Assembly: GCA_026707735.1 (NCBI GenBank)
Contig: JAPOWH010000010.1
Span: forward strand, 1 to 64,000
Origin: Gammaproteobacteria bacterium
GTDB lineage: Bacteria; Pseudomonadota; Gammaproteobacteria; Pseudomonadales; Azotimanducaceae
Reading direction: 5' to 3'
Length of the DNA stretch: 64,000 nucleotides
Part shown: positions 12,049 to 20,925 of the stretch, one piece after another
Numbering within the stretch: position 1 is the first letter of the stretch
Layout: each line of letters starts with the position of its first letter
Made by a program: the position numbers and the translations under genes
The notes under the pieces: generated by a model
The model's database searches: none
What the model was told of the DNA's origin: nothing
The model's input: only the letters and a program-made list of their open reading frames with translations

Positions 12049-12644
12049 GTGTGGCTAGCCCATTCGAGCCGCAGTTACTCAGGAGGCGCGGCAACTGCGT
12101 CGTGACGGAATTCAAGCCATTGGATTTCGCAAGGTGTCGGTCTGCAAGTATTTGCTTAGTGATTCCTAGAGCTGAACCCGTCGTTGCTGGCAACCCTGAC
12201 GTCTCCCCCAAAACGCACGAATCGAACTAAACCGTTGATTTTCTGCCAGAGTTGACTAGTGTTGTGCAAAATATACAGGTTGGGTCAAAATCCTAGTTTT
12301 TCCCGGGAATTACGGCGGAATGAAGCAGGTCTCGCTGGCTATTTGCCGGGACCACGAATCGCTGCATTCTCAAAGACTTTGTCAAAATAATTCGCGAAGC
12401 TCGTGTCGCATTGCAGTGCGCGTCAGACTTATCGAAACAAACGGGATTAACAACCCGCTCCAGCGCGGCGGATTTGAGCCAATCGAGCATCACGGGACGT
12501 CGCTCGATTCTTGACGGTCGCAGTTGCTGCGATTTCGCCAATTCGTGACTACCAGAGTGGTCATGCAGTCCCATCATGTGTGGTTGGGTCGCTACATCTT
12601 GTTTTGATCGCAGCCATAACGACCAATGGAGGTTGGTGATCGAC
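12049..12644. other. Intergenic region between lipoproteins A and B
   Basis: About 600 nt with no supported gene and no obvious terminator after lipoprotein A. A possible promoter (TTGACT 12252-12257, TATACA 12272-12277, only 14 nt apart) would give a leader of about 350 nt before lipoprotein B. Weak ORFs on both strands were not believed. Confidence 0.45.
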
Positions 12645-14606
12645 ATGTACAAGACTATCGGTTTACTCGGACTTGCTTGCGGAGCCTTGGTGCTCGTCGG
12701 CTGCAGTGCTGGTCCATCAAAGGCATACACAATTAACGGCGAGTTCATTGCTGTCGAGGCAGAGGTGCCGGAAACCACGGATGGCGATACGGCCGATGAA
12801 GACGACGCTTTATCCGCGGAGCCCGAATCGGACAAGACGATTGATTTGTCGACTGCAACAGTTGTCGTGAGCTACGAATCCACCAACGACGAAGGCGAAA
12901 TGGAGACGGTCGAGCTGGCTTCCGGAAGCTTCGTCGACGGCAAGGTCGCGTTTGAGGGCGAGATCGAAGCCGCAACAGAAGTGAAGATTGCGGTCGCAAC
13001 GAGTGAGGGTGAGCTATCGGCAACAGCTTTGGTTGTTCCCGGTGGCGACTCGGTTGACTTCGCGCTTGTGGAGTATGAAGAGACGTATCCCCCCGATCAA
13101 CTGGTGTTAGTAGGGGCTTCGCGCGCCAGCCAGGATGAAGGCTCCAAGTTCACTATCACCGGGGATTTCAGTGGCGAAGGCCGAGAACTATCGACCGCTG
13201 TCGTTGAAGTTTTCGCAATTGAGTATGTAGACGGCGCACGCTCGACGCACGAGCTTGGCACGGTGATGCTCGACCAGGGCGTTTTCGTGATTGAAAACGA
13301 CATCGAGGAGCCCACAGTAGTTTCCGTGTATTTGCGCGCAGATAGCTTCAATTCAGCACAAGCTGTAGTTGAACCAGAATCGACGCTCACGCTTTCCTGG
13401 CATGGAACTACTGACTTGATCATTGCGACTTCGGATTCCTCCAGACACCAAGAAGTGGTTGAAAGTTGGAACCTGTCCGACGAATACATGACTGTTGCTA
13501 CCGAATACAGCGAATCCTATGCAGCATACATTGCAGAGATCGATGCAGCTCGTGAAGCTGCCGCTGCAGAGGGTGACAGTGAGGAACCCAGCGGCGAAGA
13601 GGTAGTACAAGAAGGTACAGAGTCTGATGCCGAAGAGCCCATCGAAGAAAATAACGCGGCCGAGGAAATTGCGGCTACGAATATTGAGGAAACCGTGGAT
13701 GCGATCGAGGATTCCGCAGCGGATGCCCTTGCGATGCTGCCTCAACCTGCAGAAGGATGTGAGCACGTTTCGATGGAGGGAGTTGAACCCCCGCAGTCTG
13801 TATCACAAATGATGGCTTCGCGCGGAGATTCCGGTCCGGATTTCTTGAAGCTTCGAGACAGGATGAACGAAATGATGGCCGACTCGCTGAGAGAGATCGC
13901 CAAGAGCGATGACAATCCTCTCAATTCGCTGCTCGCGATGGAACTGGGAGCCTACAATTCTTATTCCGAAGATCGCGCGGACGCATTTCCAATCTACGAC
14001 AAACTGGCAATGCAGCTTGACGCAGATTTGGTTGCTCGGCGCATTACTCCGAGACGCGATAGTCTGCAACGCTACATTGAGACGGAAGAGAACGATTCAT
14101 CTCTGATACAAGGCCAAAAGGCTCCGGAATTTACGCTCGCGAACCTACAAGGCGAGGAGATCGCGCTATATGACGTGCTGAGCGAGCGAGAAATTGTCCT
14201 TGTTGATTTCTGGGCTTCGTGGTGCGGTCCGTGCATCGCAACATTCCCCGATCTGAAGAGAATGTATGCGGCGTACAACGACGATGGATTTGAAATTGTC
14301 GCCATTTCCATTGACAGCACGTTTGAAGATTGGCAGGGTGGCTCCGAGAAGCACGAACTGCCTTGGATCGACCTTGGCGAAATCAAAGGCTGGGAAGGAC
14401 CGATTGCAAGCGCGTATGGCGTGCAGTTCATTCCTAAAGCTTACTTGGTGGATTCCGAAGGTTGTATCTTGGAAAAGAACATTCATACGGACAAACTTGA
14501 GGAGCTTTTGGTAGCCAAGTATGGTGAGATGCCGGTTGTGGATGAAGACAGTTCCGAAGCGGAATCCGTCACGGACGACCCGGGTGCTGACGACATGGGC
14601 GGCTAA
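12645..14606 (+). CDS. Lipoprotein B with duplicated DUF4369-like modules and TlpA-like thioredoxin domain
   Basis: Product of 653 aa. ATG 12645 gives signal peptide and lipobox LVGC (C20); GGAGG lies 12 nt upstream, and GTG 12636 is an alternative. Two beta-rich modules follow a short acidic stretch: about 65-145 and about 165-255. Each has the pattern ...G(S/V)F..G....G.IE.PT.V.. that resembles DUF4369. A linker with SWNLSDEY precedes an acidic Glu/Ala-rich region and a helical part (LLAMELGAY...). The thioredoxin domain has WASWCGPC (C527, C530) and GVQFIPKAYL as cis-Pro loop. The last residues are DDPGADDMGG, nearly repeated in lipoprotein C. Predicted periplasmic, anchored by lipid. Bacteroidota use DUF4369-TlpA lipoproteins widely; finding the arrangement here is unusual. 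Function inferred only as thiol-disulfide exchange. Confidence 0.86.
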   Translation: MYKTIGLLGLACGALVLVGCSAGPSKAYTINGEFIAVEAEVPETTDGDTADEDDALSAEPESDKTIDLSTATVVVSYESTNDEGEMETVELASGSFVDGKVAFEGEIEAATEVKIAVATSEGELSATALVVPGGDSVDFALVEYEETYPPDQLVLVGASRASQDEGSKFTITGDFSGEGRELSTAVVEVFAIEYVDGARSTHELGTVMLDQGVFVIENDIEEPTVVSVYLRADSFNSAQAVVEPESTLTLSWHGTTDLIIATSDSSRHQEVVESWNLSDEYMTVATEYSESYAAYIAEIDAAREAAAAEGDSEEPSGEEVVQEGTESDAEEPIEENNAAEEIAATNIEETVDAIEDSAADALAMLPQPAEGCEHVSMEGVEPPQSVSQMMASRGDSGPDFLKLRDRMNEMMADSLREIAKSDDNPLNSLLAMELGAYNSYSEDRADAFPIYDKLAMQLDADLVARRITPRRDSLQRYIETEENDSSLIQGQKAPEFTLANLQGEEIALYDVLSEREIVLVDFWASWCGPCIATFPDLKRMYAAYNDDGFEIVAISIDSTFEDWQGGSEKHELPWIDLGEIKGWEGPIASAYGVQFIPKAYLVDSEGCILEKNIHTDKLEELLVAKYGEMPVVDEDSSEAESVTDDPGADDMGG

Positions 14607-14630
14607 CGCACCCTGAAACTCATTGACATT

Positions 14631-14686
14631 GGCGTGCCGATTGCTTTTGCTTGACGAAGCAAAGGTCGTCGGCACGCCATTTTCTT
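14631..14686 (+). terminator. Terminator of lipoprotein B
   Basis: Outer stem GGCGTGCCGA/TCGGCACGCC encloses a second stem TTTGCTT-GACG-AAGCAAA, followed by ATTTTCTTT. The symmetry would also allow use from the opposite strand, where a short candidate ORF points toward it. Confidence 0.88.
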
Positions 14687-14689
14687 TCC

Positions 14690-14875
14690 CTAATTCGCCA
14701 TTTCACGCGCAACGTCGCGTAGTCTCTTCGTAGCAAGAGCTAATTGTTCTAGCTGACGGATTTGATCGGGAACGACTAATACTGCAACGTACGGCGCAAA
14801 CGACGTTGCAACGTGCTCCGACGGCTCTATATGCAGATGGAGTACTCGAGTTGCTTGAGCGATCTCCTCGCTCAT
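14690..14875 (-). CDS. Candidate 61-aa small protein, unknown
   Basis: A short ORF fills the gap between lipoproteins B and C on the opposite strand. ATG at 14875 is preceded by AGGGGAAG about 8-10 nt upstream. The translation looks protein-like: balanced codons, an amphipathic C-terminal half (IRQLEQLALATKRLRDVAREM) that could form a helix or short coiled coil, and no low complexity. It would converge on lipoprotein B and share its symmetrical terminator. No family is recognised and no signal peptide or membrane segment is seen. It may still be a chance ORF in a promoter region. Confidence 0.35.
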   Translation of the reverse strand: MSEEIAQATRVLHLHIEPSEHVATSFAPYVAVLVVPDQIRQLEQLALATKRLRDVAREMAN

Positions 14876-14976
14876 GCATTACACTTCCCCTAGGATTAAA
14901 GGAAACTGCGTTTCGTTCGTTTGAAGCCGATGGTCGACTACAGGCTGGAAACGCAGAAATCACGGAGGTTGCTTAA

Positions 14977-16932
14977 TTGAAGAAGCTACTGGGCTTTGTT
15001 GGATTTTTGCTGTTTGGTGCGCTCATAGCCGGCTGCAGCACAGGTCCAGTGAAGCAATATACGATCACAGGCGAGTACATCGCCGTTGAAGCGGATCCCG
15101 CTTTCATTGCCCCTGAACCACAACCGACAGAAGGGGAAGACGACGGCGACGAAGCGACGGAAGCTGATCAAGAAGGTGATGCATCAGATACTGACGCCGC
15201 ACCTGTTGAGGAAGAACCAACTATTGACTTAACCATGGCGAGTGTTGTTGTGACGCACACTGTCACCAACGATAGCGGCGAGTCCGAAGCGAGTGAGATC
15301 GCTTCTGGCAGTTTTTCGGAGGGTCAGTTCGTTTTGAACGGTGACATAGACGAACCAACAGAAGTAGAGCTCTCGGTCGATGTAGGCAATGATGCTCCAC
15401 TGAAGACCAAAGCTATGCTGAGTCCGGGAGCGGAAGTGTCGTTTGCGTTAGTCGAATACATGGACGCTCGTTCGCCGCGATTGGTTCTCTATGGCGAATC
15501 GCGAATGGCTGCGGATCCTACCAAGAAATTCACGATTTCTGGCGACTTCAGCGACATCGACGCCGACGTGTCGATGGGGGTTGTTTCGATTAATGGACCG
15601 ACTTGGGACGATGAAGGAAACGAGGCGTACACGACATTCGGATCCGCGATGCTTAAAGACGGCAAGTTTTTGATTGAAGCGGAAATCGATGAACCTGTAG
15701 TCCTCAACATTAGCTTGAATGCCGGAGCTAACAGCTATTACAACGGCCAGGCCGTAGTCGAAGCGAATTCAGAGATTTCCGTGGCTACCCACGGTACCTC
15801 CACGACGCTTTTGGCAACTGCATCCTCTGGTACAGGTCTACACGCCGAACTGATGGAAAGTTGGCGAAGCCAAGAGTATTTGTCGGCACTCGAATCCTAT
15901 GCCATCGCGCTTGAAAAGTTTCGGGCTGGAATGGATTCTGTTAGTGAAGCGGAGCAATCGGGTGCAAGTGACGATGCAACTGAAGAGGATGAAACGGCCG
16001 CGGAAGTGGATGCCGAGGACGCAATCGAAGAAGAACAACCGACAATCTTGGCCTTGGCAGACGGAATTCCCCCGACGGAAGGTTGCGAGCATGTGGATCT
16101 TGGAGACGTCAAGGCTGGAATCATGGACGGTCCAGCGAGTGAGCCCCCACCGGGCTACAAGGAACTTGGCGAAGCTCAGGATGCCATGACCACGATCCAA
16201 TACGGCGCGTTGGAAGACATAGCGGAAAATGCAACAGATCCGTTCGTAGTTCTGCTTGCATTGGAATTGGGCGCATTTGGCTACTTCTCGGACAATAAGG
16301 ATCAGGCAATTCGCGTCTATGACGAGCTCGCGCCAAAGCTCGACGACGACATTGTTGCTCGCCGCCTCACGCCCGAACGCGACCGACTTGTGGCATCCAT
16401 CGAGATTGAGCAGAATGACAAAGGATTGGTACCGGGACAAAAAGCTCCCGAGTTTACGCTTCCCGATCTGAATGGAGTCGAAGTCGCTCTCTACGACGTT
16501 GTCGAAGACCGGGATCTGGTTCTTATCGATTTTTGGGCATCCTGGTGCGGACCGTGCATTGCCACGTTCCCACATCTCAAGAAGTTCTACTCCGCCTACA
16601 ACGACGATGGCTTTGAGATCGTAGCCATTTCCATCGACAGCACGCACGAGGCGTGGGCGGAAGCATCCGAAAAGCATGAGCTTCCTTGGATGAACCTAGG
16701 CGAAATCGTCGAATCTAGCGGCGAGATCGCCAATGCCTATGGTGTTCAGTTCATTCCGAAGGGGTACTTGCTTGACAGCGATGGCTGTGTCATTCAAAAG
16801 GACTTGATGCACGAGGCACTCGAAGAAGTGCTCGTTGCGCGCTATGGTGATGATCCACTGCTTCACGAGTCGGAAGAGGAACCTGATGAGACGGCTCCAA
16901 CTGACCCAGGCAGTGATGAATTAGGCGGCTAG
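14977..16932 (+). CDS. Lipoprotein C with DUF4369-like modules and TlpA-like thioredoxin domain
   Basis: Product of 651 aa. TTG start at 14977, with GGAGG 8 nt upstream. Signal peptide with lipobox LIAGC (C20). It is the closest paralogue of lipoprotein B over its whole length: a highly acidic segment (about 45-80), two DUF4369-like beta modules, the SW...EYL linker, a helical segment with LLALELGAFGYF, and a thioredoxin domain with WASWCGPC (C524, C527) and cis-Pro loop GVQFIPKGYL. The tail TDPGSDELGG matches the end of lipoprotein B. The pair looks like a fairly recent duplication. It has its own terminator, so it is probably a separate transcription unit from B. Role inferred as periplasmic thiol-disulfide exchange. 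Confidence 0.86.
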   Translation: MKKLLGFVGFLLFGALIAGCSTGPVKQYTITGEYIAVEADPAFIAPEPQPTEGEDDGDEATEADQEGDASDTDAAPVEEEPTIDLTMASVVVTHTVTNDSGESEASEIASGSFSEGQFVLNGDIDEPTEVELSVDVGNDAPLKTKAMLSPGAEVSFALVEYMDARSPRLVLYGESRMAADPTKKFTISGDFSDIDADVSMGVVSINGPTWDDEGNEAYTTFGSAMLKDGKFLIEAEIDEPVVLNISLNAGANSYYNGQAVVEANSEISVATHGTSTTLLATASSGTGLHAELMESWRSQEYLSALESYAIALEKFRAGMDSVSEAEQSGASDDATEEDETAAEVDAEDAIEEEQPTILALADGIPPTEGCEHVDLGDVKAGIMDGPASEPPPGYKELGEAQDAMTTIQYGALEDIAENATDPFVVLLALELGAFGYFSDNKDQAIRVYDELAPKLDDDIVARRLTPERDRLVASIEIEQNDKGLVPGQKAPEFTLPDLNGVEVALYDVVEDRDLVLIDFWASWCGPCIATFPHLKKFYSAYNDDGFEIVAISIDSTHEAWAEASEKHELPWMNLGEIVESSGEIANAYGVQFIPKGYLLDSDGCVIQKDLMHEALEEVLVARYGDDPLLHESEEEPDETAPTDPGSDELGG

Positions 16933-16958
16933 CTCGCTTTAAGTCACAAATTATTTGT

Positions 16959-17010
16959 GGCATGTCCGGCTTCGTGCGCGTTGCGTCGAAGCTGGACATG
17001 CCCATTTTTT
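16959..17010 (+). terminator. Terminator of lipoprotein C
   Basis: Long stem GGCATGTCC-G-GCTTCG / CGAAGC-T-GGACATGCC with a short loop and one internal mismatch, followed by CATTTTTT. Clear intrinsic terminator about 30 nt after the stop codon. Confidence 0.93.
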
Positions 17011-17110
17011 GTTCGTTGGAAGATGCCATCGGGCAGATTGAGCTGCTAAACCTTTGCTTGAAGCCGTGGTCACAGGTATTAGGTCAGAAAGCAATTGTGC
17101 GATCAATCCA

Positions 17111-18526
17111 ATGAAAAACCCTTTGAGACACTTTTTGGTAGCTGTTTCAATATTTCTACTCGCTGCTTGCGGGACCAACCGGGACGACGTGTCCGTTCAG
17201 TTGACCTACATTGCGGTGGAGAACGGATCTGCCACAACAAGCGTGGCCCAATCAGGTCCTGTGGGTTCAAATGGCTTAGAGGCTGAGAGCGACTTGTCTG
17301 GTGCAACCATTCGTGTCTCGCAAGATGCGGAACTCTATGGAGACAAAGTAGGATCCGTAGATTTTGGACAAGGCACGTTTGTTGAAGGAAGCTTAGCTAT
17401 AACGGGGTCCCTCCGAAAACCTACAAGATTGAGAATTTCAGTGGATGCTCGCGCTCCCATTGACCTGCATGGAATTGAGATTACGCGAACGATTGGCGGA
17501 GAAGAAACGGAAATCGAATCGAAGTCGCTCATGTTTTTGCGACCAGAGCCGACAACTAGCTTGGTCGTTGCGCCGGGAGACGAGATTGAACTTGCTCTAA
17601 TTGACTATATTCCAGAAGGCCGGGACAGGTTTGTTGCTGTCGGAAATGCGAGCAACGCATTGAATCCTTGGAAGCGGTTCACAATCTCTGGTGACTTGAG
17701 CTCGGTAGCCGGCGATTTGACTCTGCCGTTCATCGAAGTCACTGGCGAGGAGTACGACGAACAAGGCAAATCCGTAGACATCGGTTTCGGCAGCGTAATG
17801 CTGAAGGACGGAGAGTTCTCTCTATCAGGGGAAGTTGCCGATCCAACCGTCGTTACCGTTAGCTTCTATGCAGGTCACTGCATGGTTTCGGCAGCTAAGG
17901 CAATTATTGAACCGAACGCTTCTCTATCGGTTTCCGTAGACGACGCTATGGGTCACGTGGTTGCCGCATCAGATGAAGGCAAACACTCAATGCTGGTAGA
18001 TAGCTGGCAATTGAACGAAGATTTTGTAGCGCTGCAGAAATCCTTCTTGAGGAAACTTCGCGAGCTACAAGACCTCGGTAGTGGAGATTCAATCGACGCG
18101 ACATTCGATGACTCGGAGAGTGCGTCAGTTCCGCACAAACAAGATGTGCCGATCACAGACAGTTTCAGAGGCCAAGAACTTGTGGGACTTCTCCAACGTG
18201 GTTGCAGGCAATCACAAATAGATGCGGACAAAATTCGCAGCCTTGTGCAAGCGGATGAACGCTATGCCGGGCTATTTGATCTCGCGGCGAGGATGTCCAG
18301 TGTACGCGATGCTGTTTTGAGAAGCGCATTGCTGGATTCGGAGAATCCAATTGATGGGCTTCTTGCATTGGAACTAGGTGCATTTGCCAATGATTCAGAT
18401 GGCGAGGCCGAATCTCTACGCATATACGATCGATTGTTCGCGACGCTTGATGAAGATACCTTGACACGGCGTGTCACTCCAGCGTACGAGGAGTTCAAAG
18501 CTCGCCATCAGTCCATCAAGAACTAA
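17111..18526 (+). CDS. Lipoprotein D, thioredoxin-less paralogue of A-C
   Basis: Product of 471 aa. ATG 17111 gives a signal peptide with lipobox LLAAC (C20); no strong ribosome-binding site is visible. It aligns by eye with lipoproteins B and C: two beta-rich DUF4369-like modules (including FTISGDLSS and VMLKDGEFSLSGEVADPTVV), the linker SWQLNEDF, and the helical segment GLLALELGAFAND...RIYDRL...LTRRVTPAYEEF. It stops exactly where B and C continue into the thioredoxin domain, so no CxxC active site exists. The end is clean and no thioredoxin remnant was found downstream, which suggests true domain loss or a separate binding role. It converges with the dsbD-type gene. Confidence 0.82.
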   Translation: MKNPLRHFLVAVSIFLLAACGTNRDDVSVQLTYIAVENGSATTSVAQSGPVGSNGLEAESDLSGATIRVSQDAELYGDKVGSVDFGQGTFVEGSLAITGSLRKPTRLRISVDARAPIDLHGIEITRTIGGEETEIESKSLMFLRPEPTTSLVVAPGDEIELALIDYIPEGRDRFVAVGNASNALNPWKRFTISGDLSSVAGDLTLPFIEVTGEEYDEQGKSVDIGFGSVMLKDGEFSLSGEVADPTVVTVSFYAGHCMVSAAKAIIEPNASLSVSVDDAMGHVVAASDEGKHSMLVDSWQLNEDFVALQKSFLRKLRELQDLGSGDSIDATFDDSESASVPHKQDVPITDSFRGQELVGLLQRGCRQSQIDADKIRSLVQADERYAGLFDLAARMSSVRDAVLRSALLDSENPIDGLLALELGAFANDSDGEAESLRIYDRLFATLDEDTLTRRVTPAYEEFKARHQSIKN

Positions 18527-18693
18527 TACGCAATTCAGATTGAAACGGCGATGCTAGTTCGGCATAGTCAAACTTCCGCAATGGTTATCGCGGGGCGAAG
18601 ATCCAGCGCCGGCCACTGAAATTTCTTATACCAACGGGAATTGCATCTGATCAAACGACTAGATTAGAGCGATTTCATTGACGGATCAAAATG

Positions 18694-20871
18694 CTATGCC
18701 TTGTCGATGTAGTCAATAACAATTCCGGGAGTCAGCGCAGCTGGAAGAATCACGGGTTTGTCAATGTCTCCGTTTGGCTTGTAGTACAAGTACAGTGGCA
18801 CTCCAGCACGTCCATGCTTCTGTAATTCAGCCGCTATTTCCGGTCCCTGTAGTGTCCAGTCGCCGACCAATACTTGGATGTCATTCTCCAAAAAGTACTG
18901 CTGGACTCGATCGGACTGTAGTGCAACCCGTTCATTCCACTTGCAGGAGACGCACCAGTCTGCTGTGAAATACGCGAAGATTGGTTTCTCGTCTGCATGA
19001 AATTGCTCTACGGTGGCTTCTGACCATTCGACTTCCTCTACAACACTTGCACTGGCAGTTGGTTCGCCTTCAGGCCACGCAATAATCGCTACAAGAGACA
19101 ACGCGCCGACTGCGGATACGACTCTCCACCGATTCTTTCCTGTTGCACTGGCGTGTGACCAACACCACAGTGCAAATCCTAGGATCAGGACAAGCAGCAA
19201 GACTATCGCGACTTCATTGACGTCAGTCTGCCTGCCAAGGACCCAAATGAGCCAAATTGCTGTTGCATACATGGGAAAAGCCAAAATTTTCCGCATCGTT
19301 TCCATCCATGCGCCAGGTTTGGGCAGTAGACCTCTCAACGGAGGAAACATGGTTACCATCAGGTATGGCAAAGCAAATCCGACCGCCAATCCTGCGAATA
19401 CTGAGAGTGCAACATACACTGGTTGAACTAGCGCATATCCCAACGCCACGCCCATGAAAGGCACTGTGCAGGGAGACGCGATTATTACGGCAAGCAGTCC
19501 AGTGAAGAATTCCGAACCCCCTCCGCTCGTTAGACGATCAGTGAGTCCACCCAAGTTTGCAAAAGAGCCGCGTATCTCGAACACACCAGAAAAGTTCATG
19601 CCGACCGCGGTCACCAGGAGCGCAAGCAACAAGATGATGGTTGGATTCTGCAAGTGAAAGGCCCAACCGGCGAGATTTCCTCCTGCACGCAGAGCCAGCA
19701 GGATGATGGCAAGCGCGGCGAAACATGCCAGGACACCGCCAAAATAGGCTAGTCCTGCGTTGCGAGCGGCTCGGGCGTCCTGCCCAGAAAGCTCAGCAAC
19801 CGCCAGAGCTTTTAAACTAAGGATTGGCAACACGCAGGGCATTACATTCAGGATCAATCCCCCAAGAAATGCGAAGACTAGATTCTTGAAAAATTCGCCA
19901 ATTCCGCTGCTTGGCCCACCTGCACTACCATTTCCTGGCGTAGATCCACCGCCACTTGGCGGAGACCCGCCATCCAATTGACTTTCGATTGGCGGAAAAG
20001 AATCTCCAGGACTCACGATTGAGCTTTGCAGAAATTCCGGCGAATCCAACGAACCCACTTGCTTGGCTACGATTTCGAATGCCTGCCTGCGATCATCATC
20101 TGCACCAGCTGTTATGACCGCCATCACTTCCTCTAAGTCGTCGCTCTTGTTACCTGCAACGGTTTCGAATCGAAGTCGCTGATCGTTCAAGCTGATGGTT
20201 TGGTCGGCAGCGTGGTTGATTAGGCCTGAGACACTCGGAAAGAACCAGACGTTGGTCAACTTAGGAAACCCTTCAGGAAGCATGACATCGACGACGACTT
20301 TGCCATTTGCCGATGTGAACGATGCATCCCAATCCATCTTGATTGGGTGCTGTGCACGCGACTTTGCGAAATCTGTACGCCAGACCGAGTATTCACTTCC
20401 ATCGCCACGCGGAATCTTCAGTTCGATTTCGGCTCTTTCGGGCACACAAATCTCGTCATCGCAAGCAAGCCAGTCAGCCTTTCCTGCAAAGACGATTTCA
20501 TCGTCGATTTCTTGAGGCACAGTCATTGATGCGATGAAGAAGGTGGCACCGTTGTAGCCGTAAGACATCAAGCTCTGGAACGGCACGAAGTGAGGCGCAG
20601 GAAATTGAAACTCGCCTACTTCAAACCCTTCCGGCAAAGTCCACTTAACCTTCGGAGTCAAACCGGCATCACCGGGATTTATCCAATATATGTGCCACCC
20701 TGGGTCGGGATTCAAATAGAGCGCCACGTCGAAGCTTTCGCCGGGAGCTACAGAGGTAACTTCGGCTACAAGTCCTACTTGAGAATGCGCCGTTCTTGTT
20801 TGTGCGTACGAAACCTGGCATGCAAGGGCGACGCACAAGAGGCCAAGCAGTACTGTAGATTTACGATTCAA
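18694..20871 (-). CDS. DsbD/ScsB-type transmembrane thiol-disulfide interchange protein
   Basis: Product of 725 aa from TTG 20871, preferred over GTG 20889 because CGGGAG lies 9 nt before it. The signal peptide MNRKSTVLLGLLCVALACQV ends near ...SYAQ. The N-terminal periplasmic domain (about 25-300) has WLACDDEICVPE, as in DsbD_N/ScsB-like proteins. A Gly/Pro/Ser-rich linker leads to eight predicted membrane segments. Two carry the redox cysteines (LNVMPCVLPILSLK and IIASPCTVPFMG). The C-terminal thioredoxin-like domain has DWCVSCKW. The family moves electrons from cytoplasmic thioredoxin to periplasmic thiol proteins. It faces the four-lipoprotein array tail to tail, making it a plausible electron source for their WCGPC sites (inference). 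It lies downstream of a VOC gene in the same direction. Confidence 0.9.
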   Translation of the reverse strand: MNRKSTVLLGLLCVALACQVSYAQTRTAHSQVGLVAEVTSVAPGESFDVALYLNPDPGWHIYWINPGDAGLTPKVKWTLPEGFEVGEFQFPAPHFVPFQSLMSYGYNGATFFIASMTVPQEIDDEIVFAGKADWLACDDEICVPERAEIELKIPRGDGSEYSVWRTDFAKSRAQHPIKMDWDASFTSANGKVVVDVMLPEGFPKLTNVWFFPSVSGLINHAADQTISLNDQRLRFETVAGNKSDDLEEVMAVITAGADDDRRQAFEIVAKQVGSLDSPEFLQSSIVSPGDSFPPIESQLDGGSPPSGGGSTPGNGSAGGPSSGIGEFFKNLVFAFLGGLILNVMPCVLPILSLKALAVAELSGQDARAARNAGLAYFGGVLACFAALAIILLALRAGGNLAGWAFHLQNPTIILLLALLVTAVGMNFSGVFEIRGSFANLGGLTDRLTSGGGSEFFTGLLAVIIASPCTVPFMGVALGYALVQPVYVALSVFAGLAVGFALPYLMVTMFPPLRGLLPKPGAWMETMRKILAFPMYATAIWLIWVLGRQTDVNEVAIVLLLVLILGFALWCWSHASATGKNRWRVVSAVGALSLVAIIAWPEGEPTASASVVEEVEWSEATVEQFHADEKPIFAYFTADWCVSCKWNERVALQSDRVQQYFLENDIQVLVGDWTLQGPEIAAELQKHGRAGVPLYLYYKPNGDIDKPVILPAALTPGIVIDYIDKA

Positions 20872-20925
20872 AATTTGGTTCTCCCGCACAGATCTAAGAA
20901 ATGGACAAACAATCTCGCTTGAAAT

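Noticed and set aside
12293-12835. 180-codon minus-strand ORF upstream of lipoprotein B
   Set aside because: Its first part lies opposite the lipoprotein B signal peptide and acidic linker; no domain, no start signal.
15838-16677. 279-codon ORF antisense to lipoprotein C
   Set aside because: Covers the thioredoxin-encoding segment in reverse; a codon-bias artefact.
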